A stretch of 38,451 nt of DNA from Candidatus Saganbacteria bacterium (lineage in GTDB: Bacteria; Margulisbacteria; WOR-1; XYC2-FULL-46-14): contig JABMQY010000083.1 in NCBI GenBank assembly GCA_013202975.1, positions 1-38,451 on the forward strand. The letters run 5' to 3'. The position numbers and the translations under genes are program-made. The notes beneath the pieces were generated by a model. It ran no database searches and had not been told where the DNA came from. It saw nothing but the letters and a program-made list of their open reading frames with translations. Positions 31,979-38,451 of this stretch are shown piece after piece. Numbering within the stretch: the stretch's first letter is position 1; every line of letters begins with the position of its first letter.

Positions 31979-33070
31979 ATGAAAGTTCTTTACGTTGCGC
32001 ACGGCGATTACTGGGGGTCTACCTGGCCCTACGCTTTTATTGACCACTACATCATAAATTCTCTCAAATCAATGGGGCATGAAGTTAGGCCCTTTAATGT
32101 CTTTGCCCAGGCCCTGACCATGGCTGATTTTTACAAGAGATTAGCAAAGGAAAAGAATTTAAGCCAGAACCAGCTCATAAATATATTAGATGACCGGGCC
32201 TGTGCCGGCATACCTTTTGAGATCCTGGACTATCAGCCGGATCTGCTTTTGCACATAGTCGGTAGAATTCCAGAGAGGGTATTAAAAGCAATTAAGAAAA
32301 CTAAGGTAAAAACTGCTATCTGGTATCTGGATGATCCTCAGGAAATTGCAACAACTTCAAAAGACGGTCTCTTGTATGATTCTGTTTATACTGTTGAGCC
32401 AAATTGTGTTGCGGCTCATAAAAAAGCTGAGTTTCTTCCCTTGGGCTGTTTTACCCCTATTTTTAAACCGACCCAGGTTGAAGATAAGTACAAGAGCGAC
32501 ATTTGCTTTGTGGGGGTCCCTTTTCCAAGAAGGGTGGAATTTTTTGACGGCCTGGCAGATTATTTGAAAGATTATAATGTCAAGATCATTGGCGGCGGAC
32601 CAAATGTCGGCAGCAGTGACGATCCCTGGTTGTGGAAGAGAAAGTTGAAAAGACTGGATGTCCTGGATAAATTTATTACTGATGAAATTGTCTTTCCGGA
32701 AGAGGCTGCCAAATATTATAATGGGGCAAAGATAAATATAAATATACATCGCCATCCCCAGGACAGCCGTTTTTCTCATGGTAATCCTGAAAAAATTATG
32801 CCGGCCGGTGTTTCTGGCCGCACCTTTGCAATTGCCGGATGCGGGGGATTTCAGCTGATTGATAATTTGCGCTCAAATCTTGGCAAACAGTTTGATGTGG
32901 GAGCCGAAATTGTAAGTTTTGAGAATATTGATGATTTTAAGAAGAAAGTTAAATATTATTTAGAGCATGAAGAAGAGAGAAAAAAGATTGCAGAAGCCGG
33001 ACAAAAACGAGCTTATTCTGAGCATACTTACGAAAAACGTATAGGGAGAATATTGGAAAGAATTCTTTAA
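31979..33070 (+). CDS. CgeB-like glycosyltransferase
   Basis: 363 aa with a two-domain GT-B layout. The N-terminal part starts MKVLYVAHGDYWG and contains WYLDDP (115-120), as in CgeB/DUF3880 proteins. The C-terminal half (~215-363) is a GT4-like nucleotide-sugar domain, with INIHRHPQD, a Gly-rich GCGGF block and an EHTYEKR end. CgeB relatives glycosylate spore coat, flagellin or other surface proteins. It follows the island directly but has its own sigma-70-type promoter. With the TPR glycosyltransferase at 27890 it may modify island proteins, or it may make another surface sugar; not decided. Confidence 0.88.
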   Translation: MKVLYVAHGDYWGSTWPYAFIDHYIINSLKSMGHEVRPFNVFAQALTMADFYKRLAKEKNLSQNQLINILDDRACAGIPFEILDYQPDLLLHIVGRIPERVLKAIKKTKVKTAIWYLDDPQEIATTSKDGLLYDSVYTVEPNCVAAHKKAEFLPLGCFTPIFKPTQVEDKYKSDICFVGVPFPRRVEFFDGLADYLKDYNVKIIGGGPNVGSSDDPWLWKRKLKRLDVLDKFITDEIVFPEEAAKYYNGAKININIHRHPQDSRFSHGNPEKIMPAGVSGRTFAIAGCGGFQLIDNLRSNLGKQFDVGAEIVSFENIDDFKKKVKYYLEHEEERKKIAEAGQKRAYSEHTYEKRIGRILERIL

Positions 33071-33298
33071 TCCCCGCACGCGGATCTTATCCCTGATTGT
33101 GATTGTCCCAGGATCTCCCGGATAAAAAAGTCCTCAGATTTTTCCCTAATCCCACTGATTTCTCTGATAAAAAACAAAAAATAAAACATCAGGGAAATCG
33201 GGGTTATCTGGGTATGATTAGGGGTAGAATGAATCTGGGAGATTTGGGAAGATCACTATCCGGGATAAAATTAGGGGCCGGGGGATTAAAGAATAATA
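33071..33298. repeat. Non-coding imperfect inverted-repeat element
   Basis: A 228-base gap with nested inverted repeats. CTGATTTCTCTGAT (33155-33168) pairs with ATCAGGGAAATCGG (33188-33201) at 12 of 14 positions, and CCCTAATC (33144-33151) pairs exactly with GATTAGGG (33216-33223). Outer words with CCCGGATAA and CCGGGATAA also recur. The CACTGATTTCTCTGAT word belongs to a type of scattered repeat common in environmental genomes. It separates convergent genes, so part of it may act as a two-way terminator, although no clean stem plus T run is seen. Confidence 0.55.
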
Positions 33299-33490
33299 CT
33301 AAACAGCCTTTACAACCTTACCCCGTTTAAGACACTTGGTGCAGACATATTCTTTGAGTTTTTTACCGTCAACCAGAATGCGGACACTTTGAAGATTAGG
33401 CATAAAACGCCTTTTGGTCTTTTTATTCGAATGGCTGACATTATTGCCGGCTACGGGCTTCTTTTTACAGAAAAAACATTGTCTTGACAT
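33299..33490 (-). CDS. rpmB: Ribosomal protein bL28
   Basis: Large-subunit ribosomal protein of 63 aa, a normal length. It starts MSRQCFFCKKKPVAGNNVSHS, with Cys5 and Cys8, and ends YVCTKCLKRGKVVKAV with the second Cys pair, so it is the zinc-binding (C+) form. KTKRRFMPNLQ and RILVDGK are typical of bL28. Single gene on the minus strand, divergent from recG with just 38 bases between start codons. Confidence 0.95.
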   Translation of the reverse strand: MSRQCFFCKKKPVAGNNVSHSNKKTKRRFMPNLQSVRILVDGKKLKEYVCTKCLKRGKVVKAV

Positions 33491-33496
33491 GTTTAT

Positions 33497-33525
33497 ATTT
33501 TACCATACGGTGTGGTAGAATTCAA
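33497..33525 (-). promoter_or_regulatory. Promoter of rpmB, extended -10, predicted leaderless
   Basis: Minus strand: TTGAAT (33520-33525), 17 bases, TAAAAT (33497-33502) preceded by TGG (extended -10), then 6 bases to ATG 33490. Its -35 box overlaps the -10 box of the divergent recG promoter. Confidence 0.65.
33513..33521 (+). promoter_or_regulatory. Extended -10 of recG, predicted leaderless
   Basis: TGGTAGAAT ends 7 bases before ATG 33529. With the divergent rpmB -10 it forms an inverted repeat TACCA (33501-33505) / TGGTA (33513-33517). No Shine-Dalgarno and only a weak -35. Confidence 0.55.
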
Positions 33526-33528
33526 CAA

Positions 33529-35523
33529 ATGCACAAAAAAGCACTTGATACTCCCATCCAGTACATAAAAGGCGTTGGGCCAAAATTGGCGATGCTTTTT
33601 GCAAAACTTGGAGTCAGAACGGTTGAGAATCTGATCTATTTTCTCCCCCGCGATTATGAGGACCGGACCCGGATGAAGACAATTTCTCAATTGGTCCCAT
33701 CCCCGCTTGAAACCATTAAAGCAAAGATTGATAATGTTTCTGTCTCAAACGCCCGTATGAGAAATGCTGTGCTTAAGGTCAGACTCATTGACCAGACCGG
33801 GAGGATTGAAGCGGTCTGGTTTAACCAGAAGTATCTTTTAAGGATGTTTCGCCTGGGGATGGATTTATTTGTAACCGGCCGGGTAGAAATAAACTCATTT
33901 AGCGGGAATTTGCAGATTTCGGTCCGCAGTTTTGAAATTGACACCGGATCAAACCCGCCGATTGTTCCGGTTTATCCATTGACGGAGGGGTTATTTCCAA
34001 AAAAGATAAGAGCTATAAGTGAGCTGGTAGTTCAAGACTACCTTGATTTAGTTGTCGATCTGGTTCCGAAAAGCGTGAAAGATAAGTATAAGCTTTGTGA
34101 TTTGAAAACGGCTCTTTCGAGCCTTCATTTTCCCAAAGAGATGAAAAATATCCAAAAATATCAATACCGTCTTATTTTTGACGACTTTTTCTTTTTTCAG
34201 TTAGGGCTGGGCCTTCGGCGGGAAAAGGTTAAAGTGGAGAAGGGGATTGGGTTTGAAATTAACCGTCGCGGTTTCCATTTGCCCTTTGAGTTAACCAATG
34301 CCCAAAAACGAGTTCTCGACGAAATTAGAAATGACATGAAAATGCCGGTTCCGATGAGTCGTCTTATTCAAGGAGATGTCGGTTCTGGGAAAACAATTGT
34401 TGCAGCTCTTGCCGCCGAGATTGCTATTTCAAACGGATATCAGGTTGCCCTGATGGCGCCGACCGAGATTTTGGCCAACCAGCATTTCTTAAAAATCGCA
34501 ACATATTTAAAGGGTTGCAAAATTAAATTATTAACCGGTACTACCCAAAGAAAAAAGAAAACAGCAGAATTGCTCGATGCTGATTTAATAGTTGGGACCC
34601 ATGCTCTAATCGAGGACAAAATTTCTTTTAAAAAGCTTGGGTTAGTAATTATAGATGAGCAGCATCGTTTTGGGGTTTTACAAAGAGCCAAGCTGGGTAA
34701 AAAGGGGACTAACCCTGACTTGTTGTTTTTAACCGCTACCCCGATTCCCCGCTCTTTGGCACTGACCTTGTATGGAGACCTTGACCGCTCAATCATTGAT
34801 GAACTGCCGCCGGGCAGGACCCCTGTAAAGACCCATTATGTTACAAATAAAAAAAGAAAAGGGGCCTATGAATTTATTAGAAAAGAGGTTCAGGCAGGGC
34901 GACAGGTCTTTGTGGTTTGTCCATTGGTTCAAGAATCAGAAAAGTTGGATTTAAAGGCTGCAACTGATGAAGCTAATAATCTTCAGAACTTTGTGTTTAC
35001 TGAGTTCAAAGTCGGACTTTTGCACGGCCGTATGAAGGGGGAAGAAAAAGATCAGATTATGCAGGCGTTCAAAAATAAAGAAATTAATATTCTGGTTTCA
35101 ACTACAGTGATAGAAGTTGGGATAGATATTCCAAATGCAACAATTATGGTAATTGAACATGCCGAGAGGTTTGGTTTATCGCAGCTCCATCAGCTTCGCG
35201 GGCGGATTGGCAGGGGATCTTCGCAATCGTATTGTTTTCTTTTTTCTATTGCAAAAACACAGGATTCCAGAACCCGCATTAAGGCGATGCTTGATTCGAC
35301 CGACGGATTTTATATTGCCGAGGTTGATTTGAAGCTGCGAGGTCCGGGCGATTTCTGCGGCATCCGCCAGTCCGGTTTGCCTGATTTTCACGTAGCGGAT
35401 ATTGTTCGGGACGAAGAAATACTACGGGTAGCCCGCAAAGCTGCTTTTGAGTTAGAAAAAGAAGAAATTGATGCTCTAAAAAATGAAGTCAAGCGGCGCT
35501 ATGGGAAGTTTTTGGGGTACTAG
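33529..35523 (+). CDS. recG: ATP-dependent DNA helicase RecG
   Basis: RecG drives branch migration and regression of stalled forks. From ATG 33529 the protein is 664 aa, normal for RecG. It has an N-terminal helix-hairpin segment (IQYIKGVGPKLA), an OB-fold wedge domain (~55-150), helicase motif I GDVGSGKT (282-289), motif II DEQH (376-379), TATPIPRSL (motif III), and the C-terminal VVEVGIDIPNAT-like and QLRGRIGRG (motif VI) blocks. An upstream in-frame TTG would add 15 residues that cross the promoter and is rejected. Intact. Confidence 0.96.
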   Translation: MHKKALDTPIQYIKGVGPKLAMLFAKLGVRTVENLIYFLPRDYEDRTRMKTISQLVPSPLETIKAKIDNVSVSNARMRNAVLKVRLIDQTGRIEAVWFNQKYLLRMFRLGMDLFVTGRVEINSFSGNLQISVRSFEIDTGSNPPIVPVYPLTEGLFPKKIRAISELVVQDYLDLVVDLVPKSVKDKYKLCDLKTALSSLHFPKEMKNIQKYQYRLIFDDFFFFQLGLGLRREKVKVEKGIGFEINRRGFHLPFELTNAQKRVLDEIRNDMKMPVPMSRLIQGDVGSGKTIVAALAAEIAISNGYQVALMAPTEILANQHFLKIATYLKGCKIKLLTGTTQRKKKTAELLDADLIVGTHALIEDKISFKKLGLVIIDEQHRFGVLQRAKLGKKGTNPDLLFLTATPIPRSLALTLYGDLDRSIIDELPPGRTPVKTHYVTNKKRKGAYEFIRKEVQAGRQVFVVCPLVQESEKLDLKAATDEANNLQNFVFTEFKVGLLHGRMKGEEKDQIMQAFKNKEINILVSTTVIEVGIDIPNATIMVIEHAERFGLSQLHQLRGRIGRGSSQSYCFLFSIAKTQDSRTRIKAMLDSTDGFYIAEVDLKLRGPGDFCGIRQSGLPDFHVADIVRDEEILRVARKAAFELEKEEIDALKNEVKRRYGKFLGY

Positions 35524-35528
35524 TTTTA

Positions 35529-35537
35529 TGATATAAT
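35529..35537 (+). promoter_or_regulatory. Extended -10 promoter of rsmD, predicted leaderless
   Basis: TGATATAAT (TGn plus TATAAT) ends 5 bases before ATG 35543, directly after the recG stop codon. Confidence 0.55.
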
Positions 35538-35542
35538 TATAC

Positions 35543-36094
35543 ATGCGAGTAATCTCCGGCTCCGCCAAAGGCAGAAAACTAAAAGTACCCAAAACTGATA
35601 TCCGCCCACTCTCTGACCGATCCAAAGAGGCGCTTTTCAATATATTAATTAGTAAAGTTTCCGATGCCTCATTCCTCGACCTTTTTGCCGGCTCCGGCAG
35701 TGTCGGAATTGAGGCCTTATCCCGCGGAGCAAAGCTCTCCTTTTTTGTAGAACAGGATAAACGCCATGTTCGAATTATCAAAGAAAATTTGGCCGATTTA
35801 TCTTTTGAAGAGAGAGGGGAGGTCTATTCCCTGGACGTCTTGAAAGCCCTCAAAATACTCTCTTCCAAAGGGGCTAAATTTGATATAATATTCTTGGGTG
35901 CGCCATACAATTCTCCTGTGCTGAAAGAAGCATTAATTCAGCTTGGAGATTTGGATTTGCTAAATCCTTTGGGGGTTGTTGTTGCGGAGTATCGTTTTAA
36001 GCAAAAAATAGATTCGGAATTTAATAAAATTTCACGATTTAGAGAAGAAAAATACGGAGATACAATACTGGCATTTTATGAGAGAAAAATATAA
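35543..36094 (+). CDS. rsmD: RsmD-family rRNA methyltransferase with altered catalytic motif
   Basis: RsmD methylates G966 of 16S rRNA (E. coli numbering) at N2. The 183-aa protein starts MRVISGSAKGRKL, has RPLSDRSKEALFNIL and the SAM-binding FLDLFAGSGSVGIEAL (44-59), all typical. But the catalytic (D/N)PP(F/Y) motif is GAPY at 119-122. Two codon changes (GGT GCG for GAT CCG) would account for it. The Asp and first Pro hold the target amine, so activity may be lost or altered. It overlaps coaD by 17 bases, the usual rsmD-coaD pair. Confidence 0.9.
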   Translation: MRVISGSAKGRKLKVPKTDIRPLSDRSKEALFNILISKVSDASFLDLFAGSGSVGIEALSRGAKLSFFVEQDKRHVRIIKENLADLSFEERGEVYSLDVLKALKILSSKGAKFDIIFLGAPYNSPVLKEALIQLGDLDLLNPLGVVVAEYRFKQKIDSEFNKISRFREEKYGDTILAFYERKI

Positions 36095-36566
36095 GAAAGC
36101 GGTCTGTCCCGGAAGTTTTGATCCGATAACCAATGGTCATGTAGATATCATTGAGCGGGCAGCTAAAATCTTTGATCAGATTAATATTGCAATAATTGAG
36201 AACCCGGATAAAAAATCTTTTTTTTCGCTGAAAGATCGGGTGAAAATGGTAAAAGAAACAACGAAACATATTCCCCAGATAAAAGTCGAGAGCTTTCACG
36301 GACTGCTGGTAGACTATTCAAATAAGGTCGGAGCTAATGCTATCATAAGAGGGCTTCGCGCTGTATCTGATTTTGAATATGAATTTCAGATGGCTCTTAC
36401 TAACAGAAAGATGAATCCTGAACTTGAAACAGTCTTTTTTATGACCGATCACAAGTACTCGTATCTAAGCTCCAGTTTTGTTAAACAGATCGCCAAGTTG
36501 GATGGCGATATTTCCGAATTAGTCCCTCAGGCAGTTTTAAGAAATTTAAAGAGGAGGCAGAAATAA
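36078..36566 (+). CDS. coaD: Phosphopantetheine adenylyltransferase
   Basis: Transfers AMP from ATP to 4'-phosphopantetheine to form dephospho-CoA, the fourth step from pantothenate. The 162-aa protein has GSFDPITNGH (12-21, the T/HxGH nucleotide motif), RGLRAVSDFEYE in the middle, and the C-terminal YSYLSSSFVKQIAKLDG (ATP-binding SSS). Normal length. It overlaps rsmD by 17 bases, and its stop overlaps the next start (TAATG). Confidence 0.96.
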   Translation: MREKYKKAVCPGSFDPITNGHVDIIERAAKIFDQINIAIIENPDKKSFFSLKDRVKMVKETTKHIPQIKVESFHGLLVDYSNKVGANAIIRGLRAVSDFEYEFQMALTNRKMNPELETVFFMTDHKYSYLSSSFVKQIAKLDGDISELVPQAVLRNLKRRQK

Positions 36567-36979
36567 TGAAAATATTAGGATTATTGGATACCCTTGAATC
36601 GGTTATCATGGAAGGTTTTAAAATCCCGTTAACCAAGAAGACCGTTTTAAACGAGGAAGAGCTGCTTTGTCTTATTGATAAAATGCGGCTGGTGATTCAG
36701 GAGGAGCAGCGCATGGTTCCGGAAAGGGAGAGTAAGAATCCTCTTGAACAGGAAGCCGAACCAAAAGACGAGTCAGCCAAAGCTGCTGATATCGTAAAAG
36801 AGGCCTATGAAATTGCCAAAGAGGTCAGGGCGGGAGCAGATCGTTATGCCGATGAGGTTCTCTCCAACCTGGAGTTGTCATCTACCCGAATTCTCAGGAC
36901 AATAAAAGCCGGGAGAATGCGCCTCTCTAATACTGTAGGGACTACTGTGAGTTCTCCCAAGGAAAAGATAAAGGTATGA
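36566..36979 (+). CDS. Conserved coaD-linked coiled-coil protein, 137 aa
   Basis: Begins MKILGLLDTLESVIMEGFKIPLTKKT, then NEEELLCLIDKMRLVIQEEQR, a Glu/Lys coiled coil, and an Ala-rich helix (ADIVKEAYEIAKEVRAGADRYADEV). Proteins of this pattern (a two-helix start followed by a coiled coil) lie next to coaD in many Gram-positive-type and related genomes and are often labelled ATPase or ATP synthase subunit B-like, without biochemical support. No Walker motif is present here. Stop-start overlaps on both sides (TAATG before, ATGA with rph) make it part of the rsmD-coaD-rph unit. Confidence 0.8.
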   Translation: MKILGLLDTLESVIMEGFKIPLTKKTVLNEEELLCLIDKMRLVIQEEQRMVPERESKNPLEQEAEPKDESAKAADIVKEAYEIAKEVRAGADRYADEVLSNLELSSTRILRTIKAGRMRLSNTVGTTVSSPKEKIKV

Positions 36980-37695
36980 CACGGATAGACAAAAGAGAAC
37001 CCAATCAATTACGTAACGTCGTGATTAGTAAAGACTTTCTTAAATATGCGGACGGATCTGTTTTAATTGAGTTTGGCGATACCAAAGTTCTTTGTTCTGC
37101 CATTTTAGAAGAAAGGGTTCCTTACCATTTAAAAGGGAGTGGATCAGGATGGGTTACTGCCGAGTATTCAATGCTGCCGGGTTCTTCTTCCTCCAGAATT
37201 AAAAGGGAGGCTTATGGCAAGATAAAAGGACGCACTCAGGAAATCCAGCGTTTAATCGGAAGGTCTCTTCGGGCAGTTTGTGATCTGAAAAAACTGGGGG
37301 AGAGGACAATATTAATTGATGCGGATGTTATTCAGGCAGACGGTGGTACCCGTTGTGCCTCTATTACCGGGGCATTTGTTGCCTTAAAGCTTGCTGTAAA
37401 AAAATTAATTGAAGACGGGGTTTTAGATGATGATCCGGTCGATTCTTACCTTGCCGCTGTTAGTGTCGGGGTGGTTTCGGGATCCGAACTTGTTGATCTC
37501 AATTACCACGAAGATTTTCGGGCCGAGCTGGATATGAATTTAGTGGCTAATGAGAAAGGTGATCTGGTAGAGGTTCAGGCTACTGCAGAAGGCCTTCCCT
37601 TTTCACCGGAAACCCTTAGTTCTTTAGTAAAAAAAGGGTCGGCAGCCATTTCTGACCTTATTAAAATACAAAGAGGTGTTTTAGGAAATGAGTGA
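36976..37695 (+). CDS. rph: Ribonuclease PH
   Basis: A phosphate-dependent 3'-to-5' exoribonuclease that trims tRNA precursors. 239 aa, normal length. It shows R(I)DKREPNQLR at the start, GWVTAEYSMLPGS, KGRTQEIQRLIGRSLRAV (substrate/hexamer), the catalytic-site block DADVIQADGGTRCASITGA near 115-133, and DLNYHEDFRAELDMNLV. Intact. Coupled to the gene before it by four bases and overlapping rmlA by 8 bases. Confidence 0.96.
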   Translation: MTRIDKREPNQLRNVVISKDFLKYADGSVLIEFGDTKVLCSAILEERVPYHLKGSGSGWVTAEYSMLPGSSSSRIKREAYGKIKGRTQEIQRLIGRSLRAVCDLKKLGERTILIDADVIQADGGTRCASITGAFVALKLAVKKLIEDGVLDDDPVDSYLAAVSVGVVSGSELVDLNYHEDFRAELDMNLVANEKGDLVEVQATAEGLPFSPETLSSLVKKGSAAISDLIKIQRGVLGNE

Positions 37696-38422
37696 GAAAA
37701 AGATAAAGGGTGTAATTTTGGCCGGCGGAACCGGATCCCGTTTGAGGCCGTTGACTAAGGTTACAAATAAGCATTTACTTCCCGTTGGCAGAAAACCGAT
37801 GATTTTTCATCCCCTAGATAAACTAATTCAGGCTGGAATTGACGATATTCTTGTTGTAACCGGAATTGAGCATATGGGTGATATTGTAACCCTGCTTGGA
37901 AGCGGAGCAGATTTTAATTGCAGGTTTACCTACAAAGTCCAGGATAAGGCGGGAGGAATTGCCCAGGCATTGGGCCTGGCCGAAGATTTTTGCTCTGGTT
38001 CTTCTCTGTGTGTAGTATTGGGAGACAACATTTTTTTGGATAACCTTGCCCCTTTTAAACAAGAGTTCCAGAATCAAGGGGAAGGAGCCCGGATTCTTTT
38101 GAAAAAAGTTTCAGATCCTGATCGTTTTGGAGTTGTTGAAATAATTGAGGATAAGATTATTTCTATTGAGGAGAAACCCAAGAAACCCAAAAGCAACTTT
38201 GCAATAACCGGCATTTATTTTTATGATAACAGTGTCTTTAATATTATCAAGAAACTAAAACCTTCAAAACGCGGGGAGTTGGAAGTTTCCGATATCAATC
38301 GTGCTTACCTTAAACGGGGAAAACTCACGCACAGTGTTTTAAGTGGCTGGTGGAGTGATGCCGGAACCTTTGAATCTATTGAGAGGGCGGGTTTACTGGT
38401 CGAAGGCAAGATTAAATTATGA
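37688..38422 (+). CDS. rfbA: Glucose-1-phosphate thymidylyltransferase-type nucleotidyltransferase
   Basis: Joins dTTP (or another NTP) and glucose-1-phosphate to give the nucleotide sugar. The 244-aa protein has the sugar-nucleotidyltransferase signature GGTGSRLRPLT (13-23), NKHLLPV (27-33), LGDNIF, and EEKPKKPKSNFAITGIYFYD, and ends with WWSDAGTFESI. It is shorter than classical RmlA (~290 aa) at the C-terminus, as in the short form found in archaea and various bacteria. Its stop overlaps the start of the rmlB-like gene (ATGA), which supports a dTDP-sugar role. Substrate could come from the mutase at 11783. Confidence 0.9.
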   Translation: MSEKKIKGVILAGGTGSRLRPLTKVTNKHLLPVGRKPMIFHPLDKLIQAGIDDILVVTGIEHMGDIVTLLGSGADFNCRFTYKVQDKAGGIAQALGLAEDFCSGSSLCVVLGDNIFLDNLAPFKQEFQNQGEGARILLKKVSDPDRFGVVEIIEDKIISIEEKPKKPKSNFAITGIYFYDNSVFNIIKKLKPSKRGELEVSDINRAYLKRGKLTHSVLSGWWSDAGTFESIERAGLLVEGKIKL

Positions 38423-38451
38423 AAAAGATACTGGTGACCGGCGGGGCGGGG
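38419..38451 (+). CDS. Start of a Rossmann-fold sugar-nucleotide dehydratase (RmlB-like), cut by window end
   Basis: Only 11 codons are visible: MKKILVTGGAG, which is the beta1-loop of the NAD-binding Rossmann fold in extended SDR enzymes. The position directly after rmlA makes dTDP-glucose 4,6-dehydratase (RmlB) the best guess. ATGA overlap with the gene before. Confidence 0.7.
   Translation, partial: MKKILVTGGAG

Noticed and set aside
33103-33330. Open frame of 75 codons on the plus strand
   Set aside because: It spans the inverted-repeat gap and runs antisense into rpmB; its translation only reflects the repeats (many Gly/Lys/Asp), with no ribosome site.
33484-33489. TTGACA as the -35 box of recG
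   Set aside because: It is 26 bases from the TAGAAT -10 box, far beyond normal spacing, and lies inside the rpmB coding start.

Overview
The window is about 38 kb from a Gram-negative-type (diderm) bacterium of moderate, slightly AT-rich composition. Signs of an outer membrane are a beta-barrel protein with a C-terminal Phe, lipoproteins, a periplasmic-type PPIase, and dTDP-sugar (rmlA-rmlB type) genes. The standard genetic code fits every gene. Gene content and style suggest an uncultured lineage, possibly one of the groups sibling to Cyanobacteria (Saganbacteria/WOR-1, Margulisbacteria). That placement is a low-confidence inference with no marker tree behind it. The first 34 bases are pure C and look like a contig-end artefact.

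Layout. 1-7.5 kb: the 3' end of purH, an outer-membrane barrel, then on the minus strand the translation cluster rpmE-prfA-prmC-tsaC, followed by a small exported protein and two paralogous von Willebrand A (vWA) lipoproteins. 7.5-16 kb: glyA-ftsE-ftsX-PPIase (plus strand), mrcA-type PBP1A and phosphoglucomutase (minus strand), and a PlsC-type acyltransferase. 16-32 kb: a co-oriented accessory island of about 14 genes, most without recognisable homology. 32-38.5 kb: a CgeB-like glycosyltransferase, rpmB/recG, rsmD-coaD-(small coaD-linked gene)-rph, then rmlA and the first codons of an rmlB-like gene.

The island is the notable part. Six transcription units (starting at 16069, 17836, 23308, 24090, 26896 and 30626) are each preceded by the same promoter-like signal, TGCAAGTTTT then, at one fixed distance in all six, CGATAA (CGATAG once). 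It resembles the flagellar sigma-28 (FliA/SigD) promoter TAAAGTTT-N11-GCCGATAA, with a changed -35 start and one extra spacer base. The genes under it encode signal-peptide-free, helical, Gln/Lys/Ala-rich proteins. They include a 1625-residue protein with six copies of a short repeat and several hydrophobic or glycine-zipper segments, two small (138 and 103 aa) proteins that may be structural subunits, an EF-hand protein, and a TPR glycosyltransferase inside one operon. My working hypothesis is a regulon of substrates for a flagellar/type III-like (or other Sec-independent) export machine that is encoded elsewhere, with glycosylation of some products. The export machine itself is not in the window, so this is inference.

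Many housekeeping genes (rpmE, mrcA, plsC, rpmB, recG, rsmD, the CgeB-like gene) have a -10 element only 5-9 bases before the start codon, which predicts leaderless mRNAs. Island genes more often have Shine-Dalgarno sequences. Short dispersed repeats have entered several genes and gaps.
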